Assembly: GCA_905204385.1 (NCBI GenBank)
Contig: CAJKZL010000073.1
Coordinates: 1-10,270 of the forward strand
Direction of reading: 5' to 3'
Source: an uncultured Odoribacter sp.
Lineage (GTDB): Bacteria; Bacteroidota; Bacteroidia; Bacteroidales; Marinifilaceae
Length of the DNA: 10,270 bases
Every line of letters begins with the position of its first letter. Position 1 is the first letter of the stretch. Of the stretch, positions 4,942 to 10,270 are shown one piece after another. The position numbers and the translations under genes are program-made. The notes below the pieces were generated by a model, which was not told the origin of the DNA, did no database searches, and saw only the letters and a list, made by a program, of their open reading frames with translations.

Positions 4942-6948
4942 ATGGATTTTAATTTAACATCGGAATTTCAGCCTACCGGGGATCAGCCGGAAGCCATCGC
5001 CCAGTTAACCGAAGGAATACTTCAGGGACGGCCCTCCCAGGTTTTATTGGGAGTGACCGGGTCAGGAAAAACCTTTACGGTGGCCAACGTGATTAACCAG
5101 GTGAAACGGCCGACGCTGATTCTCAGCCACAACAAAACCCTGGCCGCACAGCTATATGGAGAATTTAAATCTTTTTTCCCGGAGAACGCCGTAGAGTATT
5201 TTGTATCCTATTACGACTATTACCAACCGGAAGCTTATCTTCCGACCACCGATACCTATATCGAAAAAGACCTGGCCATCAACGAGGAGATCGACAAGCT
5301 ACGCTTGCGGACAACCGCATCCCTGCTGTCGGGACGCCGGGACGTGATTGTGGTTTCCTCGGTTTCCTGTTTGTACGGTATGGCCGATCCGAGGGCTTTC
5401 GGCTCCAACGTCACTCACCTGAAAAAGGGAATGACGATCAGCCGGAATGTATTATTGCGCCGGCTGGTGGATGCTCTTTATGCCAATAATGAGATAGAAT
5501 TTAAACGGGGATGTTTCCGGGCCAAAGGCGAAACGGTGGATATCTTTCCGGCTATCGAAACGTATGACGGAGTTGCCTACCGCATCGAATTCTGGGACGA
5601 TGTGATCGACCGCATATCCTCGTTTAATCCGGTAACGGGACAAACCCTGGGCACACAGGACGAACTGGATATTTATCCGGCCAATCTCTTCGTCACGGAC
5701 AAAGCCACCGTCGCTCATGCTTTATTCGAGATCGGACAGGATTTACCGGTCCAGCTAGCCTTTTTAAAGGAAAACGGCAAGTTTCTGGAAGCCAAACGGC
5801 TGGAAGAACGGGTGAAATACGATATGGAAATGATCCGGGAACTAGGCTATTGTCCGGGCATTGAAAACTATTCGCGCTATTTCGACGGCCGGGCGGCCGG
5901 GATCAGGCCTTTTTGCCTGCTGGATTATTTTCCGGAAGACTTTCTGATGGTGATCGACGAATCGCATGTCACCCTACCTCAGATCAGGGCCATGTACGGC
6001 GGCGACCATGCCCGCAAAACCTCTCTGGTGGAATATGGCTTCCGGCTTCCGGCAGCTTTCGATAACCGACCGTTGACATTCGACGAGTTCGAACAAAAAA
6101 CAGGGCAAACCATTTATATCAGCGCCACTCCCGCCGACTACGAACTGGAAAAAAGCGAAGGTGTGGTGGTGGAACAGATCATCCGTCCGACCGGGATTCC
6201 CGATCCGTTGATCGAAGTGGTGCCGAGCCTGAATCAAATCGACCACCTGGTGAACGAGATCCAGAAGCGTATCTCCCTTCAGGAAAGAACGCTGGTTACT
6301 ACCCTGACCAAGAAGATGGCCGAGGAATTAAGCAAGTATCTGGACCGCATCGGTGTTAAATGCCAATATATCCATTCGGATGTGGATACCATCGAACGGG
6401 TGAAAATCCTGGAGAACCTGCGCAAAGGAGTGACCGACGTGCTGATAGGCGTCAATCTGCTGCGGGAAGGACTGGACTTGCCGGAAGTGTCGCTGGTAGC
6501 GATATTGGATGCCGATAAGGAAGGTTTTTTGCGGTCGACACGTTCGCTGACGCAAACCGCCGGAAGAGCTGCCCGCCATGTGGGCGGCAAAGTCATCATG
6601 TATGCCGACCAGATTACCCGCTCGATGGAGGAAACCATCAACGAAACCAATTACCGGCGGGAAAAACAATTACTCTACAACGAGGAACATCACATTATTC
6701 CCCGTCAGATCAGAAAATCCACGGATGCCGCGCTCACCCAGGATACTTCCAAAGCCTATATCGAAGAGGAGCATATGAACCTGGTGGCCGATCCGCTGGT
6801 AGCCTACCTGAGTAAACCGGAAATCGAAAAAATGATACAAAAAACCAAAGCGGCCATGCAAAAGGCGGCCAAGGAACTGGATTTCATGGAAGCCGCCCGT
6901 CTGCGCGACGAAATGTTTATGCTGGAAGAAAAACTCAAAAAGCGGTAA
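4942..6948 (+). CDS. uvrB: Excinuclease ABC subunit B (UvrB)
   Basis: UvrB is the damage-verifying helicase-like subunit of nucleotide excision repair; it receives DNA from UvrA and recruits UvrC. The 668-residue length is normal. Visible parts are the N-terminus SEFQPTGDQPEAI, Walker A GVTGSGKT (37-44), the beta-hairpin that clamps DNA starting at YYDYYQPEAYLP (90-101), the DEAD-type DESH box (339-342), helicase motif VI QTAGRAAR (538-545) and the C-terminal UVR domain (about 625-668, with LDFMEAARLRDEM) that binds UvrC. The ATG at 4942 gives the canonical N-terminus and lies one base after the response-regulator stop. No frame disruption is seen. It ends only 4 nt from the stop of the convergent gene; an A/T-rich weak stem around 6922-6965 could help termination, but this is uncertain. 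Confidence 0.97.
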   Translation: MDFNLTSEFQPTGDQPEAIAQLTEGILQGRPSQVLLGVTGSGKTFTVANVINQVKRPTLILSHNKTLAAQLYGEFKSFFPENAVEYFVSYYDYYQPEAYLPTTDTYIEKDLAINEEIDKLRLRTTASLLSGRRDVIVVSSVSCLYGMADPRAFGSNVTHLKKGMTISRNVLLRRLVDALYANNEIEFKRGCFRAKGETVDIFPAIETYDGVAYRIEFWDDVIDRISSFNPVTGQTLGTQDELDIYPANLFVTDKATVAHALFEIGQDLPVQLAFLKENGKFLEAKRLEERVKYDMEMIRELGYCPGIENYSRYFDGRAAGIRPFCLLDYFPEDFLMVIDESHVTLPQIRAMYGGDHARKTSLVEYGFRLPAAFDNRPLTFDEFEQKTGQTIYISATPADYELEKSEGVVVEQIIRPTGIPDPLIEVVPSLNQIDHLVNEIQKRISLQERTLVTTLTKKMAEELSKYLDRIGVKCQYIHSDVDTIERVKILENLRKGVTDVLIGVNLLREGLDLPEVSLVAILDADKEGFLRSTRSLTQTAGRAARHVGGKVIMYADQITRSMEETINETNYRREKQLLYNEEHHIIPRQIRKSTDAALTQDTSKAYIEEEHMNLVADPLVAYLSKPEIEKMIQKTKAAMQKAAKELDFMEAARLRDEMFMLEEKLKKR

Positions 6949-6952
6949 AGGG

Positions 6953-8746
6953 TCATTTTTTCTTCAACAGGTCGTCCACCAGTTTTTCAAAAAATCCCCG
7001 GTAAGAGGCGACCTTCACTTTTCCGCTGATCCTTTCCTTTCGCTCAAGCTCCATCGCCCGGCTTCCAAGCCATTGCGCCATTTTGTAGCGCAATCCGTCG
7101 TCGGAACAGCGTTCCTCGATCTTTACGCCCCAGGCATACAATTCGGCATCCGGAATTTGCTCCTCATTCCACTTTTCCTCGGCCAGAGTGATGTAAACTT
7201 TCCAGTCGCCGACTTTTTCAGCGGCATGCATCCGGGCATTGCGGATGATGAGCCGGGCACCTTCGACTTTTTCTTTTTTCAGTCGTTTGGCATAAGCTTT
7301 AAAGCCCGTTTCATCGAATTGCCCGTCATGCACGAAATTTTCTGCACCCGCCACCCACAGGGCGGCCATTTTTTTGCGGACATTCGCTTCTCCGTAAAGG
7401 TCGTACAATTCATTCCGGTGACTCAGGATATAATCGAAAAACGCCGGAGAAAGGTTAATGCCATACTGATCCAGCAATTGCCAATAATGAGCCTCTTTTA
7501 ATAGTGCGGGCGACTTTGGGGCAAAGTAAACCTGCAAAGCGCTATCGGCTTCTTCCGCCAGGCCGGCCTTTCCCAACATATGGATATACTCCTCCAGAAA
7601 TCCATCCTCCCTGTCTCCTTCCCGATACCTTTGCCGCATATCCGCCAGCCCTTTTCCGGTGACCGCTTTAACCGCCTCTTCCCGCAATTCTTCCGGACTT
7701 CCGGCCCGGAGCAGCCGATGAAGCTCCCGTCCGGAAGCATCGGTGAAAACCAGACAGGCCTGGTCGGCTTCGCAGCTTCTGTTGATGAAATGCTCTTTAA
7801 AATAAGCAGCTACTTCCGGATCGGTAAATAAATAGGCTGCCATTTGCTTGTGGGCTGCACCGGGAATATAGAAATCCGTAAACACCGATTTACCCTGTTC
7901 GCGGGCCAACTGAAGCGCCTCATCCGCCGAAAGTTCGCGGAAAGGTATTCCCTTTGCCTGTTCAAGGGCTTCGCGGGCATAGGCGATCAGCCGGTCAGCA
8001 TCGCCGGCACCTTCTTTAAAAAGGAGCATTTTTCCCTTGGCATTTAAAAACGCCAGGGCAGAGGTCCCTCCGATTCCATATTTATCGCGGAAAGCATCCC
8101 GCTGCCGGCCGGACAAACGAAGATTGACGAAATGCTGATTCAAAAAATCGGCCACTTCGTTCAGGGTAAACACATTGCGTTCCAGCAAAAGAGAAGCCTG
8201 ATTGCGCTCATCGGCCAGAAAGACGAACAGTTCTTTTTCTTCTTCAGCCGCTTGCTCCAATGCCTTCGCAACGTCCACCCGCACAAAAGAAACGGCACGG
8301 CTGTTAGCCTTTTTGATTTCGGCCAAAGCCTTCGCTTTTTCATAGGCTTCCCGCAAGGCTTCCGGATTTTGCCGGACGGCCTGCGGAGTCACCGTCCCCA
8401 CCAAATCGCCGTAGGGCATGAAAAAAGCAAATACCGGATAAGGATGCAAAAGCAAGCGGGGCGTAAACTCCTGCCCCTGCGGTGTATTCATATCCATCCG
8501 GATAGCTACTATGTTCCGGTTCAGATAGTTCATGAGTTCCGGATGTTTTTGCAACTGCCGCTCTAAACCCGGATAGGCTTCGCCGGCCTCCACCAACACC
8601 AATTTATGTTCACGGGCGGCCTGTAAACTGGCCTGCTCCCAATTGAACGGCAGAAACAGCGAAAGAGAAGGCTGCTGCGCCCTGACCGGTAATCCGGACA
8701 TTCCGCTTAACCATAAGATTACAAAAACAAAAATCCTGTTCATCAT
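6953..8746 (-). CDS. Exported protein with three degenerate thioredoxin-fold domains
   Basis: The 597-residue product has a signal peptide (about 1-23, ending VRAQQ) and should be periplasmic. Three thioredoxin-like units follow: about 32-145 (KLVLVEAG ... HPYPVFAFF, with a possible cis-Pro), 155-265 (NVFTLNEVADFLNQHF ... KYGIGGTSALAFL) and 270-362 (SVFTDFYIP ... EHFINRSCEADQACLVF). None has a CXXC active site; in unit 2 the cis-Pro position is Ser, and unit 3 lacks the helix before it. The rest (about 365-597) is helical and similar in layout to the tail of the neighbouring thioredoxin protein; compare RQRYREGDREDGFLEEYI here with RRYTEGERGEKFMSDYL there. A scaffold or binding role rather than disulphide chemistry is inferred. 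Two start codons stand in tandem (ATGATG); the first is used here. Only three Cys are present (325, 331, 547). It lies downstream of its paralogue on the same strand. Confidence 0.78.
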   Translation of the reverse strand: MMNRIFVFVILWLSGMSGLPVRAQQPSLSLFLPFNWEQASLQAAREHKLVLVEAGEAYPGLERQLQKHPELMNYLNRNIVAIRMDMNTPQGQEFTPRLLLHPYPVFAFFMPYGDLVGTVTPQAVRQNPEALREAYEKAKALAEIKKANSRAVSFVRVDVAKALEQAAEEEKELFVFLADERNQASLLLERNVFTLNEVADFLNQHFVNLRLSGRQRDAFRDKYGIGGTSALAFLNAKGKMLLFKEGAGDADRLIAYAREALEQAKGIPFRELSADEALQLAREQGKSVFTDFYIPGAAHKQMAAYLFTDPEVAAYFKEHFINRSCEADQACLVFTDASGRELHRLLRAGSPEELREEAVKAVTGKGLADMRQRYREGDREDGFLEEYIHMLGKAGLAEEADSALQVYFAPKSPALLKEAHYWQLLDQYGINLSPAFFDYILSHRNELYDLYGEANVRKKMAALWVAGAENFVHDGQFDETGFKAYAKRLKKEKVEGARLIIRNARMHAAEKVGDWKVYITLAEEKWNEEQIPDAELYAWGVKIEERCSDDGLRYKMAQWLGSRAMELERKERISGKVKVASYRGFFEKLVDDLLKKK

Positions 8747-8849
8747 TTGTCAGAGTTTATACAAAAATAAACCCCGGGGCGTTTATTTCTTGCGCTATGC
8801 GACAAGATTTAACATTTTTAACTTAAATACGGCCTTACTTCGCCTCTCC
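8747..8849 (-). terminator. Hairpin between the two thioredoxin-fold genes, possible terminator or promoter
   Basis: Arms aaataaac (8765-8772) and gtttattt (8781-8788) enclose a C/G-rich centre. On the minus strand the hairpin runs into TTTATTTTTG, so it could terminate transcription of the upstream (8850-10076) gene about 60 nt past its stop. The same minus-strand bases 8762-8769 read TATTTTTG, an exact match to the phylum -7 box TAnnTTTG, though without a -33 box and only 15 nt from the downstream ATG. Which role applies is undecided; the terminator is slightly favoured. Confidence 0.45.
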
Positions 8850-10076
8850 TTAATTCATCCGAAAGGCACTAACCACTTTACCGCCGTTTTTCTTCATGCC
8901 CTCAGCTGCATACTTTTGCTCCAGTTCCCTGCTTTTTACCGCCCCGGCAGCATCCCCGATATGTTCCTGTAAACGGGCCTTCAAACTCATCAGGTCGGCT
9001 TTAGTAAATTCATCCGGCGTTGCGGCGCATTCCTCACCGATCCAACGGATTCCCTCTTCCACCAGGCTTTTGTCGCTGCAAGCTTTCAGCGCTTCCATAT
9101 TCTCCATAAAATAGGCATTCCAGGCATTGTTCCGGAAAAGATTATACGCCGACACTTCCTTCATCTTATCCAGCAATCCCCGGAAATCGGCTTTGCGGAC
9201 ATATCCGGCCGTATAGAGCCGCGCCAATGCCGCAGGGGCCGTTTCAAAATCGACGTGCCGGAGATACTCGATAAACCGGACATTCCTGTCTTCGTCAAAA
9301 GGTTGGTTTCCCTCAGGCCTCCAACGAGTGAGGGCCTGCACACCCTGATCGATACTCTGACTTAATTTACGATCGACCTCTTCGCGTCCCAATTGTCTGC
9401 CGAGCCTTTCCCGTCCGGCCATCACTTTTCTCAGAGGTTCGGTCAAAGGATCGTGAAGATAAAGCTTCACCATTTCCCAATTGTTCTTTTGAGCCAACTG
9501 ACCGATATCGAGCTTTCCCAAGTAATCCTCCGCGGCCTCTGCCAGTTCCGAACCCATATAAGCACCGGACAGGGCGATCAGGTAATCCGACATGAATTTC
9601 TCTCCTCTTTCCCCTTCGGTATACCTCCGGGTCAGGGCGGACAGATTCTTCAAAGGATCGTTCGCCTGCCGGGCTCCGGCCAACAGCCAGGCAGGATCCC
9701 CGGCGCCCACCATGCGATGAACCCACTCACCCGTCCCGGGATCAATAAACAACAAGGTTGGAAATGCCTTTATCTCATAACGTTTTTTCAGCATTACCCC
9801 ATCCACATCCTTCTCCATATCCATTTTGGCATTGATAAAAGTCCGGTTGAAATAATCCCCCACCGAATCGAGGGTAAAAACATCCCGGGCCAACATTTTG
9901 CAAGGCCCGCACCAGGAAGTGTAACAATCGACAAATATGAGTTTTTTTTCTTTTTTCGCTTTCCGGACGATTTTCTTCCATTCTTTCGATCCGACAAAAG
10001 AAATCCCGCTGTCCTGAGCTTCCGCTACCCATGCCAATACGCTCATCAGCAAGGCCAATAAAATTAATTTTTTCAT
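8850..10076 (-). CDS. Exported thioredoxin-family protein with helical C-terminal region
   Basis: The product is about 408 residues when started at the ATG at 10076, which gives a standard signal peptide (MKKLILLALL ... AWVAEAQ, about 1-20). An in-frame TTG two codons upstream is less likely. The thioredoxin domain spans about 27-138: KLIFVDCYTSWCGPCK with the redox pair Cys56/Cys59, then DVFTLDSVGDYFN, and AFPTLLFID with the cis-Pro at about 106. The remaining ~270 residues are mostly helical, begin with ALTRRYTEGERGEKF and match no domain I can name. It should act in the periplasm as a disulphide reductase or isomerase, with unknown partners. Such thioredoxin plus helical-tail proteins are common in Bacteroidota. 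The downstream gene is a paralogue without active-site cysteines. An extra Cys (about 51) lies close to the CXXC. Confidence 0.88.
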   Translation of the reverse strand: MKKLILLALLMSVLAWVAEAQDSGISFVGSKEWKKIVRKAKKEKKLIFVDCYTSWCGPCKMLARDVFTLDSVGDYFNRTFINAKMDMEKDVDGVMLKKRYEIKAFPTLLFIDPGTGEWVHRMVGAGDPAWLLAGARQANDPLKNLSALTRRYTEGERGEKFMSDYLIALSGAYMGSELAEAAEDYLGKLDIGQLAQKNNWEMVKLYLHDPLTEPLRKVMAGRERLGRQLGREEVDRKLSQSIDQGVQALTRWRPEGNQPFDEDRNVRFIEYLRHVDFETAPAALARLYTAGYVRKADFRGLLDKMKEVSAYNLFRNNAWNAYFMENMEALKACSDKSLVEEGIRWIGEECAATPDEFTKADLMSLKARLQEHIGDAAGAVKSRELEQKYAAEGMKKNGGKVVSAFRMN

Positions 10077-10270
10077 GTTCAATATACCCGTTGACGGAAT
10101 TAATAATAGAAAAGATGTATAATAATAAGTTGTATAGAGTGCTGATATTTAGCCTATAAAAGTAACAGAACTTTTAATACGATATCATTCTACGCACAAT
10201 TCGTATGCAATATTCGCAAGATTTTCAGACATCTGCAAACATTTCTCCTATAATGTGGTAAATGATCAGG
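10077..10270. other. Gene-free right edge, upstream of the thioredoxin-family gene
   Basis: This A/T-rich stretch is the leader side of the minus-strand thioredoxin gene. I see no good match to the phylum promoter consensus on the minus strand. A small hairpin (taaaagt at 10157-10163, actttta at 10170-10176) is the only local structure. An ATG at 10262 on the plus strand could begin a gene outside the window, but three codons are not enough to judge. Confidence 0.4.

Noticed and set aside
7073..8566. Several plus-strand ORFs of 67-144 codons opposite the triple-thioredoxin gene
   Set aside because: They overlap a continuous 597-codon frame with clear protein features; none has a recognisable domain or its own promoter.
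9393..10061. 222-codon ORF on the plus strand opposite the thioredoxin-family gene
   Set aside because: It is antisense to a clearly conserved coding region with signal peptide and WCGPC motif; its translation is low-complexity and family-free, so it is a shadow frame.
10080..10082. TTG start for the thioredoxin-family gene
   Set aside because: The ATG two codons later begins a standard MKKLILL signal peptide and is the better start.

Overview
The window looks like chromosomal DNA of a Bacteroidota (probably Bacteroidales) bacterium. This rests on three things: a textbook Bacteroidota promoter (TTTG, 20 nt, TACCTTTG) in front of prfC, family-specific sequence signatures (FucP/GluP-type sugar transporter, CBM9-like protein, DUF308/HdeD protein, secreted thioredoxin-family proteins with helical tails), and the near absence of strong Shine-Dalgarno sites. 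Base composition and codon use look even across the window. There is no integrase, transposase, tRNA or CRISPR array, so this is ordinary core or near-core DNA.

Layout, left to right. (1) The C-terminal part of a sugar MFS transporter runs in from the left edge (1-552, +). (2) A 246-bp gap rich in inverted repeats follows, then a translationally overlapping pair: a CBM9-like protein (799-1443) and a small three-helix membrane protein (1440-1721). (3) An array of 7-bp repeats (1721-1780) covers the tail-to-tail junction with an HdeD/DUF308 membrane protein (1766-2374, -). The intrinsic terminator of that gene lies inside the opposing small ORF. (4) A divergent intergenic region with hairpins and the prfC promoter leads into a tight + strand cluster: prfC (2574-4151), an FlK-like hot-dog thioesterase (4184-4555), a single-domain response regulator (4557-4940) and uvrB (4942-6948), with gaps of 32, 1 and 1 nt. 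(5) uvrB meets, tail to tail with a 4-nt gap, two related - strand genes for exported thioredoxin-fold proteins. One (6953-8746) carries three degenerate thioredoxin domains without CXXC; the other (8850-10076) has one intact WCGPC thioredoxin domain. (6) The last ~190 bp hold no gene I can support.

The most striking observation is prfC (peptide chain release factor 3). It aligns in one uninterrupted frame over its usual ~525 codons, with all GTPase motifs intact, but two sense codons have become TAA (2913-2915 and 3966-3968) with no indel anywhere. Neighbouring genes use TAA as a normal terminator, so general reassignment of the codon is unlikely. Either this is a very young pseudogene of a dispensable termination factor, or a sequencing or strain-specific defect, or (least likely but most interesting) the termination factor is made by readthrough or in pieces.

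Functionally, the + strand cluster mixes translation termination, acyl-CoA hydrolysis, phospho-signalling and nucleotide excision repair, with no obvious single pathway. The - strand pair looks like a periplasmic redox protein beside a non-redox paralogue that arose by multiplication of the thioredoxin domain.
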